DNA of 64,000 bases from Streptomyces sp. NBC_01317 (GTDB lineage Bacteria > Actinomycetota > Actinomycetes > Streptomycetales > Streptomycetaceae), in contig NZ_CP108393.1 of assembly GCF_035961655.1 (NCBI RefSeq), positions 186,001-250,000 of the forward strand, given 5' to 3'. Shown here piece after piece: positions 7,746-16,594 of this stretch (within the stretch, counting starts at the first letter, position 1; each line of letters begins with the position of its first letter). A program made the translations under genes and the position numbers. The notes beneath the pieces were generated by a model. The model did no database searches and was not told the DNA's origin. It saw nothing but the letters and a program-made list of their open reading frames with translations.

Positions 7746-8846
7746 GTGACGCAGGAATCTTGCCCCCGTTGTTTCGCACCTCCGGGCGAGGCCGGTCATC
7801 CCGACTGCGCGTGCGCCACCCGGGCCGACATCGCCGGGACGAGCCTCACCGACCCGGCGGACCGGTCCGGTGACGGCGATCAGATGCACGTACGCCCGTA
7901 TGTCTCGCTGGGGAGCGGGACCGACGCCCCGGAACGCGCGGCCGGGCCGACCGCTGCCGCCGACGCCGCCGACGCCGAGCGGGAGCGCGCCAAGCGGGAG
8001 CGCGCGGCCTTCGGCCCTCCCGGCAGCGCCGCGGCCGAAACGACGGCCGTGCAGGGTGTGGTGGCAGGAGCGGCCGCCCACGACAGCGACGACAGCTACG
8101 ACAACGACGATGCCGACGACAACAACGATGATGCCGGCGACGACGCGGGTGCGGGTGGCGCCGGCGGTGGGGCCGGGGAAAGCGCCGGTGAGGGCTCCTT
8201 CGGCGACGACGAGCCGGGCGAGCCGCCCGCCCGCCGCCGCAAGGGCGTCTACCTGGCCGTCGCCATCGCCGTGGTCGCCGCCGTCATCGCGGTGTCGGCC
8301 GGTGTCGCGGTCCGGGGCGGCGGCGAGGACGAGGCGGCGGGCCCCGGCTCGGCCTCCTCGGCCGCGCGGACGGCGCTCCCCGAAGCCACCGGCACGGCCG
8401 GCGACAAGGCCTCCCCGACCCCGGACAGTCCGTCCCCGGACGCCACCTCCTCGCCGTCGGACGACCCGGGCGCGAGCCCGTCCGACGAGTCCTCGGCGTC
8501 CGCCTCCGCCTCCGCGACCTCCGCGAAGGGCGAGGCGGGCGAGGACACCCCGGCGTCCCCCACGGCCTCCGCCTCGCCGAGCGGGTCCACGTCCCCCGGC
8601 TCCACCCCGTCGTCGGGCCCGGCCGTCCTGCGGGAGGGTGACACAGGCCCGGAGGTGGTCGAGTTGCAGAAGCGGATGAGCCAACTGCTCCTGCGCTACC
8701 TCGGGATGCCGGACGGCACGTACGACGCCGAGCTGGAGCGCGCGGTCGCCCGCTACCAGAAGGACCGCGACATCACCGGTGACGCTTCCGGTGTGTACGG
8801 GCCCGCCACCAGGAAGGTCCTGGAGGCGGAGACCGAGAAGCCGTAG
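7746..8846 (+). CDS. Membrane-anchored protein with zinc-ribbon-like N-terminus and peptidoglycan-binding domain
   Basis: 366 residues. Domain order: a Cys-rich N-terminus (CPRCF, then HPDCAC, within the first 20 residues) resembling a small zinc-binding knuckle; a very acidic Asp/Gly-rich cytoplasmic stretch; one membrane helix around residues 167-190 (VYLAVAIAVVAAVIAVSAGV) preceded by RRRK, giving N-in orientation; a Ser/Pro/Thr-rich wall-spanning linker; and a C-terminal PG_binding_1 domain (EVVELQKRMSQLL through YGPATRKVLE). GTG 7746 is chosen for its AGGAAGG site 6 nt upstream; the longer frame to 7653 has none. A CATAAT hexamer at 7713-7718 could be the -10. It probably links the wall to a cytoplasmic partner. 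Confidence 0.78.
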   Translation: MTQESCPRCFAPPGEAGHPDCACATRADIAGTSLTDPADRSGDGDQMHVRPYVSLGSGTDAPERAAGPTAAADAADAERERAKRERAAFGPPGSAAAETTAVQGVVAGAAAHDSDDSYDNDDADDNNDDAGDDAGAGGAGGGAGESAGEGSFGDDEPGEPPARRRKGVYLAVAIAVVAAVIAVSAGVAVRGGGEDEAAGPGSASSAARTALPEATGTAGDKASPTPDSPSPDATSSPSDDPGASPSDESSASASASATSAKGEAGEDTPASPTASASPSGSTSPGSTPSSGPAVLREGDTGPEVVELQKRMSQLLLRYLGMPDGTYDAELERAVARYQKDRDITGDASGVYGPATRKVLEAETEKP

Positions 8847-8872
8847 GCCGGGCCCCCCGCCGGGCCGTCAGG

Positions 8873-8921
8873 AAAGGGCGAGGGCCCCCACGTCCGCCGG
8901 CGTGGGAGCCCTCGCTCTTCC
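8873..8921. terminator. Bidirectional hairpin terminator
   Basis: A stem of about 19 bp with two imperfect pairs (arms around AAGGGCGAGGGC and GCCCTCGCTCTT) lies between the convergent genes ending at 8846 and 8945, so it can serve both. Confidence 0.75.
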
Positions 8922-8944
8922 CTCACCTCAGGTACGCACCCGGC

Positions 8945-10204
8945 TCAGCGGTCGCACCTCAGGCTCTTGAGGTCGACCGCGTCCGCCATCGCCTGCATGC
9001 CCTTGTCGTTCGGGTGCAGGCGGTCGCCGCCGTCGAAGACCGGGAGCAGCCTCTCCTGGTCGTACGGGCTGCGCAGCATCCGGTCGAAGTCGGCGACGCC
9101 GTCGAGTTCACCGCTGGTCCTGATGAACGCGTTGACGCCCTGCCGTACGGCCTCGCCCTCGGAGTCGTACTCCGACCAGCCCTTGAAGGGCAGGACGGTC
9201 GCGCCGACCACACACTTGCCCGCCGCGTGCGACCGTTCGATGATCTCCCGGTATCCGGCGATCAGGTCGGCCACCGTGACGCCGGAGTGCGCCTTGATGT
9301 CGTTGATGCCCTCGAAGAGGAGCACCGTACGGACGCCGGGCTGTGAGAGCACGTCCCGCTGGAGGCGGTTCAGCGCGCTCTGCCCTGCGCCGTCCGCCAG
9401 GACCTTGTTGCCGGAGATTCCCTCGTTGGCCACGCCCTTGACGCCGATCCCGGCGGCACTCCGGAGGCGGCGGGAAAGGTAGTCGGGCCACCGCCGGTTG
9501 GTGTCGGCGCTCGACTGCCAGCCGTCGGTGATGGAGTCGCCGAGGGTGACCACGGCGCCGGTGTTCCGGTCCGTCTCCACGCTCACCGCGTCGAGGTAGT
9601 ACCAGGACCCGGTCCGGTCGGTCCAGCTCGCGGCGCTCTCCTCGGCGGTGTGGTTGCCCGCCGTGGCGTACGAGGTCTGCATGGCCATGCCGTGGCCGGT
9701 CGAGGCGCCGCCCGCGCTCAGCACGTGGTAGCTGACGACCAGGTCGCTCTGGGCGGCCAGCCGCCCGGACAGCGGGTCGCTGACCACACTCTCCCCCGCC
9801 GCGACCGTGACCGAGCCCGCGCCGCCGAAGGTGAGCGCGCGGTTGCTGCCACTCACGAGCTGGGCGCCCTCCTTCCGCTTGCCGGCGTACACGCTGTCGA
9901 AGGTGAGCGGCTGGTCTCCGAACGCGTTGGAGAGCCGGACGCGGGTGCCGGTGCCGCCGACACTGGTACGGACGACGGCCCGGTAGCTCCGGTCGCGGGG
10001 TGCCTCGCCCTGCCGGTCCACACTCGCGCCCCAGGTGACGACCTGGTGGCGGCCCGACGCGCTCGCGGCGGTGGCACGTACAGCCGTCGCGTCCCCCGAC
10101 GACGCCGTCGCGGACACCGCCGTCGCCGGGGCGCAGAGGGTGACGAGCAGCGCGGCGACCAGGCCCGCCGCGTACCGGCGGCGGACCGGCCGTGGCCGTC
10201 TCAC
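8945..10204 (-). CDS. Secreted SGNH/GDSL hydrolase (esterase/deacetylase-like)
   Basis: 419 residues with an Arg-rich N-terminus and hydrophobic signal sequence (YAAGLVAALLVTLCAPATA). A beta-rich region around residues 50-190 (VRLSNAFGDQPLTFDSVYAG) precedes the catalytic domain. SGNH blocks are all present: GDSITDGW with the catalytic Ser, the NEGISGN Gly/Asn block, GINDI with the oxyanion Asn, and DRLHPND with the Asp-His pair. GTG 10204 overlaps the stop of the GH95 gene by 4 nt, so the two are co-translated. In this locus it probably removes acetyl or other ester groups from a decorated galactose/fucose-containing glycan so the glycosidases can act. Confidence 0.82.
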   Translation of the reverse strand: MRRPRPVRRRYAAGLVAALLVTLCAPATAVSATASSGDATAVRATAASASGRHQVVTWGASVDRQGEAPRDRSYRAVVRTSVGGTGTRVRLSNAFGDQPLTFDSVYAGKRKEGAQLVSGSNRALTFGGAGSVTVAAGESVVSDPLSGRLAAQSDLVVSYHVLSAGGASTGHGMAMQTSYATAGNHTAEESAASWTDRTGSWYYLDAVSVETDRNTGAVVTLGDSITDGWQSSADTNRRWPDYLSRRLRSAAGIGVKGVANEGISGNKVLADGAGQSALNRLQRDVLSQPGVRTVLLFEGINDIKAHSGVTVADLIAGYREIIERSHAAGKCVVGATVLPFKGWSEYDSEGEAVRQGVNAFIRTSGELDGVADFDRMLRSPYDQERLLPVFDGGDRLHPNDKGMQAMADAVDLKSLRCDR

Positions 10205-12636
10205 GTCAGGTCCCGCAGGGACACCGAGGCGCCCGGCTTGAGGCTGACCTTCTGCGTCCTGCCGCCGGACCGCACGGTGGTCGTACGGCCGCCGACACTG
10301 CGCAGCCGCGCCTCGGTCACCTTGCCGGCCTTCCACCGCAGGTCGAGGACAAATCCGCCCCGCACCCCCACGCCGGCGATCGCGCCGGAGGCGGCCCACG
10401 CGTCGGGCAGCGCGGGCAGCAGCTCGACCAGGCCGGGCCGGGAGTAGACCAGCATCTCGATCATGGCGGCGGCGGTGCCGAAGTTGGACTCGATCTGGAA
10501 GATGCCCCGTCCCTTCTCGACCTCGTAGATGTCGAAGAGGTTCGGGGCGGTGCCGTTGGTGCCGCCGATGGACGGCCGGAGGTTGGTCACGACACCCTGG
10601 TACGCCTTCTCGGCGTCCTTGAGCCGCGCCCAGCACAGGCTGCGCCAGGCGTTGGCCCAGCCGAAGCTGTTCGTCCCCCGGGCGGTGAGCAGGGCGGTCG
10701 CGCCGTCGACGATCTCCTTCGGCGTGGAGGCGTCGGGGCGGATGCGGTCCCCGGGGAACAGCCCGATGAGCGGGGAGAGGTGGCGGTGGGTCGTCTCGCC
10801 GAGGTTGTCGGGGGACATCCACTCCTGGAGCCAGCCCGACGTGGGGCTCACCTCGGGGAGGTACAGCCGCTCCCGGAGCGCGCCGACCGTCCTGCTGTGC
10901 GCGGCGTCCTTGCCGAGGACGTCGGTGGCGGTGCGGAAGTTGCCGAAGAGCGCCCAGACCAGTTCCTGGGCGTACGTCATGCCCTGGGCGTCCTGCGGGC
11001 CGTGCTCGGGCGACCAGTCCTTGTCGTCGATGAGCACCTCGCGGGTCTCGCCGGTGGCCCGGTCGGTGACCGTCGTGGTGATGAGGCGCGCCTCCCAGAA
11101 CTCGACGGCGCCCTTGAGCAGCGGGTAGATCTTGGCGAGGTACGCCTTGTCCTGCGTGAACTCGTAATGCTCGAAGAGGGAGTTGGCCAGCCAGGCGCTG
11201 CCGCCGGGGTGCCACCACCAGCCGTTGCCCCCGTGGACGTTGGTGGAGAAGGAGACGGCCCAGCCGCCGACCTTGCCGGTGGAGTTGCGGAACCGGTTGC
11301 GCGGGTCCTGGTAGAGGTCGTGGGTGAGCTTCGTCCACGAGGGGAGCTGTGCCACGCAGTAGTCGGCGAACGCGTCGAACAGGCCTGACAGGCCCGCCCG
11401 GTCGGCCATCCAGTAGTTCATCTGGATGTTGATGTCGGTGTGGTAATCGCCCATCCAGTCCGGGTCGTTGCCGTCCAGCCACAGCCCCTGGAGGGCGACG
11501 GGCAGGCTGTCCCGCGATCCGGCGATCATCAGGTAGCGGCCGAACTGGAGGTACGACGCTTCGAGTTCGGGGTCCGCCTCGCCGTCGGTGTAGCGCGCCC
11601 TGACCCGCTCCCAGGTGTCGAGGCCGCGCTGGAACGCGGACGACTGCCCGAGGGAGATGTCCATCCGCTCGAACAGCTCGCGGTGGTCGGCGACATGGCT
11701 GTGCAGGAGGGTGGTGGCGGAGTGGCGGGCCGCCGCGAGGACCTTGGTCCTGGCCAGCGGCTCCGGGTCGACGGCGCGATCCCGGTAGCCGGTGGCCGCG
11801 TCCGGGGCGTAGTCGGTGCCGCCGCTGACGACGACCGTCAGCTCCTTGCAGTCCGTGAAGGTGATCCGCGTCCCGTCGACGGCGACCTTGCCGGTGTCGC
11901 TGTACGCGGTGACGGCGGCGCCGTACCGCAGTCCCCCGTCCGGGAAGGAGCCGTGGAACGAGGCGTACTTCCGTGCGCGGTCGGCGGTGGTCTTCTCGTC
12001 GTGGGTGCCGGCCAGGCTCACCGAGCCGGTGTAGCGCCCGCCGCCCTTCTGCGTGAAGTGCAGGACGATGGCGTCGTCGGGGTGGCTGGCGAAGATCCGG
12101 CGCTCGTAGGTCGCTCCGGAGCGTACGTACGTGGCGGAGACCACGCCCTGGCTGATGTCGAGGTCCCGCCGGTAGGAGGAGAGCGACGACAGGTCGTGGT
12201 CCGGGATGTCGACGGTCAGCCGCCCGAGCAGGGTGAACGAGCCGAAGTCCTGGCGTCCGTAGGGGAATTGGCCGTCCGCGTCGAGGGTGCCGTTGAGGCC
12301 GCCGGTCCACAGGGTGGCGTCGGTGAGGAGCAGCACCTCGCGGGAGGGGTCGTTGCCGGCGAGGGCGCCGAGCCGGCCGTTGCCGACCGGCAGGCCCTGC
12401 TCGATCATGTTCGTGTCGGACGCCGGCGCCTGGTACCAGAAACGGGTCGCCGACGCCTCGGAGAGCAGGGGGGACCTGGTCTGCCGGACCACGGGTCCGG
12501 AGGCGGCGAAGGCGGGCAGGCCGCCGAGGGCGGTGAAGGCGCCCACCGCGGCGGCGAGCGAGAGGGCTTCCCGCCGGCTCGGGCCACGGGGGGACGTCGG
12601 GGCGGGCGCGGCTGCGCCGGTGTGCTGGTCGTCCAC
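10201..12636 (-). CDS. Divergent GH95-family glycosidase, Tat-exported
   Basis: 811 residues. A Tat-type signal (SRREALSLAAAVGAFTALGG) implies folded export. The N-terminal beta-sandwich (WYQAPASDTNMIEQGLPVGN) and following (alpha/alpha)6 barrel match GH95 alpha-L-fucosidase/L-galactosidase proteins. The presumed general-acid Glu is in SPEHGP (about residue 544). Three normally invariant motifs differ: TNIN-QMNYW reads TDINIQMNYW (residues 400-409), SHLYGL reads SPLIGL, and QIDGNFGGT reads QIESNFGTA (residues 714-721). GTG 12636 is preferred over ATG 12648 because GGAG lies 6 nt upstream. The last codon overlaps the SGNH esterase start. Substrate may be a non-fucose 6-deoxy or galactose-type sugar. 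Confidence 0.8.
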   Translation of the reverse strand: MDDQHTGAAAPAPTSPRGPSRREALSLAAAVGAFTALGGLPAFAASGPVVRQTRSPLLSEASATRFWYQAPASDTNMIEQGLPVGNGRLGALAGNDPSREVLLLTDATLWTGGLNGTLDADGQFPYGRQDFGSFTLLGRLTVDIPDHDLSSLSSYRRDLDISQGVVSATYVRSGATYERRIFASHPDDAIVLHFTQKGGGRYTGSVSLAGTHDEKTTADRARKYASFHGSFPDGGLRYGAAVTAYSDTGKVAVDGTRITFTDCKELTVVVSGGTDYAPDAATGYRDRAVDPEPLARTKVLAAARHSATTLLHSHVADHRELFERMDISLGQSSAFQRGLDTWERVRARYTDGEADPELEASYLQFGRYLMIAGSRDSLPVALQGLWLDGNDPDWMGDYHTDINIQMNYWMADRAGLSGLFDAFADYCVAQLPSWTKLTHDLYQDPRNRFRNSTGKVGGWAVSFSTNVHGGNGWWWHPGGSAWLANSLFEHYEFTQDKAYLAKIYPLLKGAVEFWEARLITTTVTDRATGETREVLIDDKDWSPEHGPQDAQGMTYAQELVWALFGNFRTATDVLGKDAAHSRTVGALRERLYLPEVSPTSGWLQEWMSPDNLGETTHRHLSPLIGLFPGDRIRPDASTPKEIVDGATALLTARGTNSFGWANAWRSLCWARLKDAEKAYQGVVTNLRPSIGGTNGTAPNLFDIYEVEKGRGIFQIESNFGTAAAMIEMLVYSRPGLVELLPALPDAWAASGAIAGVGVRGGFVLDLRWKAGKVTEARLRSVGGRTTTVRSGGRTQKVSLKPGASVSLRDLT

Positions 12637-12702
12637 GGAGCACTCCATTCCGGAGGGGCGGTGCGGGCCTGCGGGTGCCGGGCCGCCGGGAGAAGGATGG
12701 GG

Positions 12703-12738
12703 CCGGTGCGGGGCCCGGGCTTCGGAGCCCCGCACCGG
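12703..12738. terminator. Hairpin between the GH27 and GH95 genes
   Basis: A perfect 12-bp stem (CCGGTGCGGGGC at 12703-12714 with GCCCCGCACCGG at 12727-12738) and a 12-nt loop follows the GH27 stop. It could terminate or attenuate transcription into GH95. No T-run is present. Confidence 0.6.
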
Positions 12739-12761
12739 TGTGGAGAGAGGGCCGCGCGGGA

Positions 12762-14594
12762 CTACAGCCGCGGTACGGCGATCCGGTCGATGTCGGGCGC
12801 GTAGTCGTCGCCGCTGTCGATGGTGATCGTGTTCGTGCCGGCCTTGAGGGTGACCGGGACGGTGACGGTCTCGACGGTCCCCCAGTCCGCGGTGGACGGG
12901 AACTTCAGCGCGGTGGCGCCGTTGCCGTTGCTGGAGATCTTCGCCGGGCGGGAGTCACCGCTGATGTAGGAGACGTCGATCATGTAGTGGCCGGCCTTCG
13001 TGGCCACGACGTCGTTGAACCGGACCTTGCCGCCCTGGTAGAGGTTGCCGACCTTGTGCGTGCCGGAGCACGCGCCGCAGTCGCCGATCGAGGCGTTGCC
13101 GCTCAGTGTGTTGGCCGGCGACTCGGCCTCGTACGCCGTCTTCTTGAAGGCGGTTCCGCGCGGGGTGACGGTGAACAGGCGCGAGCCGTGAGCCGGCAGG
13201 GCCTGAGTGACCTTGTCCTTGAACGTACCGAGGTCTTCCTTGTTCCAGACGTCGCGGACCTTGCCCTGGCCGGTGAAGCCGAGGGACTGCCAGTCGGCGG
13301 TCACGGCTGCGGAGGAGTCGGCGAGGTTGAACAGGGCGACGGTGTAGCTGCCGTCGGCGTTCTTCGCGCTCCACACCTGCTGGTCGCCGGTGGCGGTGAC
13401 GGGCCGCGCGGGCGGGGTGCTGCCCTGGTTGATCGCGAGGACGTCCCTGTTGGTCAGCAGGGAGACGCCGTAGTCGTCGAGACGGGTCAGGTCGTCACCG
13501 GTGTAGAGGGGCGACTTGGCGATGGCCCACAGGGTCATGTAGCTCTGCCGCTCGGCCTTGGTCAGACCGTCCATCTCGCCGTTGCCGACGTCGATCGCGT
13601 CGAGGTCGTTCCAGCCGCCGGGACCGGCGAACCGGGTCCACTTGGGGGTGTCGTCGAAGCGGTCGTTCACCGAGTTCTCCCACGACACCAGGGTGTTGCA
13701 GTAGCACTCGACGTCGGTGTCGATCCGCCAGCCGTTGGTGTACTTCTGCCAGTCGGCGGCGTGGTTGATGTCCAGCGACCAGGAGACTTCGAGGTGGAGC
13801 GGGCGGCCGGCGGTGGCTATCGCCTTCTGCCAGGCGGCCACGTCGGCGATGTTGTCGTAGTTGTCGCCGCTCTTGAAGGACCCGGGGCCGACGCCGTCGA
13901 GCTTGAGGTAGTCGTACCCCCAGTCGGCGAACATCCGCGCCTGCGAGTCGACGTACTTCTGCGCGCAGGGGCCGGAGAAGTCGATCTTGTACGCGCTGTC
14001 CCAGCCGTTGGTGGTGCGCAGGTCGGAGTAGACGATGTCGGCCGTGGTGCAGCCGGGCGCGTCGAAGATCGGGACCTTGCCCTCGCCGTACGCCTCCTTC
14101 TGGAGGCCGACGGGCAGGTAGATGCCGGCCTTGAGGCCCTTCGCGTGGATGTCGTCGGCGACGGGCTTCATGCCCCGGGGGAAGCGGCCGGGGTCGGCGG
14201 CCTGGCGGCCGTACGCGTCGAAGCGGGGCTTCCACGCCAGGTCCATCCACCAGCCGGCGTCGATGTTGACGTATTCGTAGCCGTACTTCTTGAGCTTGGA
14301 CGCGAGCGCGTCGGTCTGCTTGAGGACGTTCTTCTCGGTCAGGTAGCTGTAGTCGCCGTCGGGGTTGAGGCCCGGGTACTTGGACGACTGCATGGACCAG
14401 CTGGTCCAGCCCATGAAGGGCTTCTCGGCGAGCCCGGCGGCGGCATCGGCGGCCGGGGCCGCGGCGGGGGCCTGGGCGACGGCCGCCCCGGCGGTGGTGG
14501 GGGTGGCCGCCATAGCCGAGGGGACGGCGGTGGTCAGGCCGGCCGCGAGGGCCAGGACGAGCACGGCTCTGAAGGGGTACGCGGGTGACCGCAT
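12762..14594 (-). CDS. Secreted GH27 alpha-galactosidase with C-terminal CBM35/CBM6-like domain
   Basis: 610 residues: signal peptide (VLVLALAAGLTTAVPSAMAA), Ala/Pro linker, GH27 TIM barrel from about residue 58 (KPFMGWTSWS), a beta domain, and a carbohydrate-binding module from about residue 485 (TAYEAESPANTLSG to the end). Catalytic nucleophile Asp233 is in YLKLDGVG and the acid/base is Asp294 in WRIDTDVECY, four residues after the conserved Arg. NIDAGWW is the substrate-binding strand. It should release terminal alpha-linked galactose from polysaccharide or oligosaccharide outside the cell. AGGAGG lies upstream of ATG 14594. Hairpins flank the gene on both sides, so its expression may be uncoupled from the transporter. 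Confidence 0.9.
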   Translation of the reverse strand: MRSPAYPFRAVLVLALAAGLTTAVPSAMAATPTTAGAAVAQAPAAAPAADAAAGLAEKPFMGWTSWSMQSSKYPGLNPDGDYSYLTEKNVLKQTDALASKLKKYGYEYVNIDAGWWMDLAWKPRFDAYGRQAADPGRFPRGMKPVADDIHAKGLKAGIYLPVGLQKEAYGEGKVPIFDAPGCTTADIVYSDLRTTNGWDSAYKIDFSGPCAQKYVDSQARMFADWGYDYLKLDGVGPGSFKSGDNYDNIADVAAWQKAIATAGRPLHLEVSWSLDINHAADWQKYTNGWRIDTDVECYCNTLVSWENSVNDRFDDTPKWTRFAGPGGWNDLDAIDVGNGEMDGLTKAERQSYMTLWAIAKSPLYTGDDLTRLDDYGVSLLTNRDVLAINQGSTPPARPVTATGDQQVWSAKNADGSYTVALFNLADSSAAVTADWQSLGFTGQGKVRDVWNKEDLGTFKDKVTQALPAHGSRLFTVTPRGTAFKKTAYEAESPANTLSGNASIGDCGACSGTHKVGNLYQGGKVRFNDVVATKAGHYMIDVSYISGDSRPAKISSNGNGATALKFPSTADWGTVETVTVPVTLKAGTNTITIDSGDDYAPDIDRIAVPRL

Positions 14595-14658
14595 GGGTCA
14601 GGACCTCCTGTTGTCGGCGCATGGACGTGCACGGAGCGTGCGTGCGGTCGGGGCAGGG

Positions 14659-14698
14659 GGACGGGCGTACGGGACAACGGTCGTACGTAGGCCCGTCC
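14659..14698. terminator. Imperfect hairpin between permease and GH27 genes
   Basis: GGACGGGC (14659-14666) pairs with GCCCGTCC (14691-14698), and an inner GTACG/CGTAC pair extends it with a 4-nt bulge. It may reduce read-through from the transporter genes into GH27. Confidence 0.45.
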
Positions 14699-14704
14699 TT
14701 CGGC

Positions 14705-15631
14705 TCAGCCCTTGCCCGAACCGATGGTCAGCCCGCTGATGAACTGGCGCTGGAGCGCGAAGTACACCAGCAGCGTGGGGATCGCGGTCATCAGCGCACC
14801 GGCCGCGATCAGGTTGGGGTTGGTGAAGTACTGGCCCTGGAGGTTGGCCAGCGCGGAGGTGATCGGACGCTTGTCGCCGGTCTCGATCAGCGCGAGCGAC
14901 CAGAAGAAGTCGTTGTAGATCCAGATCGATTCGAGCGTGGCCAGCGCCGCGAAGGCGGGGCGGCACAGCGGCAGCACGATCTGGAAGAACTGGCGCCACA
15001 CGGGAGCGCCGTCGACCAGCGCCGCCTCGGTGATCTCCTTGGGGATCGTCCGCATGTAGTTGCTGAGGACGAAGGTGCAGAAGCCGCACTGGTAGGCGAT
15101 GTGGATGAAGACGATGCCCCACACCGAGTTGTAGAGCAGGAACGAGTCGCTCATCCACCCCGGCAGCGGGATCAGCAGGTAGAGCCGGTACAGCGGGGTG
15201 ATGAGCACCTGGGCGGGCAGCAGGTTGCCCGCCGTGAAGAGCATCAGCAGGACGATGTTCCAGCGGAAGTCGAAGCGCGAGACGAAGAACGCCACGGCGG
15301 CGGAGAACAGCAGGGTGCCGAGGACCGCGGGGACCGTGATGAGCACGGAGTTCCAGAAGAAGTGCGGCATCCCGGACTGGCTCCAGGCGTCCGAGAAGTT
15401 CTCCAGGCTGAGGCTGCGCGGCCAGGAGAGATACCCGTTCCTGCTGGTGTCCGAGTACGGCCGCAGCGAGGTGTAGACCGCCCAGAGCAGCGGGACGAGC
15501 CACAGCAGGGCGATGCCGCCGAGCAGGACGTGGCGGCCCGCCTGGCTCTTGGGACGCGAAGGGCCGGATTCCTGCGACGCGGTACGGCGGGTGCGTGAGC
15601 CGGCGGCCGGCGGTGTGGCGGTCGCGGTCAC
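14705..15631 (-). CDS. Carbohydrate ABC transporter permease (MalG type)
   Basis: 308 residues with six predicted membrane helices and the EAA loop (EITEAALVDGAPVWRQF) that contacts the ATPase, characteristic of MalG/CUT1 permeases. The GTG start at 15631 overlaps the upstream permease stop by 4 nt (GTGA) and is preceded by AAGGAGG. It forms the transmembrane channel with its partner for uptake of an oligosaccharide. No ATPase gene is in the locus; Streptomyces CUT1 importers commonly share the MsiK ATPase encoded elsewhere. Confidence 0.9.
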   Translation of the reverse strand: MTATATPPAAGSRTRRTASQESGPSRPKSQAGRHVLLGGIALLWLVPLLWAVYTSLRPYSDTSRNGYLSWPRSLSLENFSDAWSQSGMPHFFWNSVLITVPAVLGTLLFSAAVAFFVSRFDFRWNIVLLMLFTAGNLLPAQVLITPLYRLYLLIPLPGWMSDSFLLYNSVWGIVFIHIAYQCGFCTFVLSNYMRTIPKEITEAALVDGAPVWRQFFQIVLPLCRPAFAALATLESIWIYNDFFWSLALIETGDKRPITSALANLQGQYFTNPNLIAAGALMTAIPTLLVYFALQRQFISGLTIGSGKG

Positions 15632-16572
15632 TGGTCCTCCTTGCGGAAGGTCTGTACGAGGAAGGTCCCGATGGCGAGCAGGGAGACCACGAGCAGGACC
15701 ACCGCGAGGGCGGAGCCGTAACCGATGTGGCTGGACTCGCCGATGATGTTGTCGGTGATCAGGAGGGAGAGCAGCTCCATGCCCGGTTTGCTGCCGACGC
15801 CGCCGCCGAGGACGTACACGATGTCGAAGGCGCGCAGCGACTCCATGACGGTGACGACCAGGATGATGATGTTGACGGGCTTGAGGGCGGGGAAGACGAC
15901 GCGCAGGAAGGTCTGGCGTTCGTTGGCGCCGTCGAGTGACGCGGCTTCCTTGAGCGCGGGATCGAATCCCTTGAGGCCGGCCAGGTAGAGGATCATGATG
16001 TAGCCGGTGTGCCGCCAGGCCGACGCGACCAGTACGGCCCAGAGGTTGAGGTCCGGGTCGCCGAGCCAGTCGATGTGGTGGCCGGGCGCGACCCCGTCGA
16101 GGATGCCGTTGAGCAGTCCGTTGTCGGGGTTGTAGATGATCTCCCAGATGAAGCCGACCACGGCCAGGGACAGCACCATGGGCAGGAAGATCGCGGTCTG
16201 GTAGATCCGGGTGAAGCGGATCTTCCGGTCGAGCTGGTAGGCCAGGAAGATGCCGAACGGGGTGGGCAGCAGGGCCGTGAAGAGCAGCCAGACCACGTTG
16301 TGCTGGACGGCCGGCCAGAACGGCGGGTAGTTGGTGAAGATCTCGTGGTAGTTGTCCAGTCCGATCCAGTGGATGTCGGACAGCGCGATGCCGTCCCAGC
16401 TGGTGAAGGACAGACCGATGGACGCCAGCGCCGGCAGCCAGACGAAGACGAGCAGGGCGAGTACGGGGATGCCGACGATGACCGCGAGGAAGAGACGGTC
16501 ACCGGCGCTGAGCCTGCGCGGCCGGGGGCGGGCGCGCGGCGTGGTGGGGGGCGCTGGGCGCACGGAGGACAT
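15628..16572 (-). CDS. Carbohydrate ABC transporter permease (MalF type)
   Basis: 314 residues with six membrane helices and an EAA motif (ALKEAASLDGANERQTFLRV). It begins with a Pro/Arg-rich cytoplasmic tail and then DRLFLAVIVGIPVLALLVFV. The ATG at 16572 follows GGGAAGG at a normal distance. The gene lies 22 bp downstream of the binding-protein gene and overlaps the MalG-type gene by 4 nt, so the two permeases are made in equal amounts. It belongs to the CUT1 sugar uptake system of the galactoside locus. Confidence 0.9.
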   Translation of the reverse strand: MSSVRPAPPTTPRARPRPRRLSAGDRLFLAVIVGIPVLALLVFVWLPALASIGLSFTSWDGIALSDIHWIGLDNYHEIFTNYPPFWPAVQHNVVWLLFTALLPTPFGIFLAYQLDRKIRFTRIYQTAIFLPMVLSLAVVGFIWEIIYNPDNGLLNGILDGVAPGHHIDWLGDPDLNLWAVLVASAWRHTGYIMILYLAGLKGFDPALKEAASLDGANERQTFLRVVFPALKPVNIIILVVTVMESLRAFDIVYVLGGGVGSKPGMELLSLLITDNIIGESSHIGYGSALAVVLLVVSLLAIGTFLVQTFRKEDQ

Positions 16573-16594
16573 GGTGGAACCTTCCCGGTCCTGA

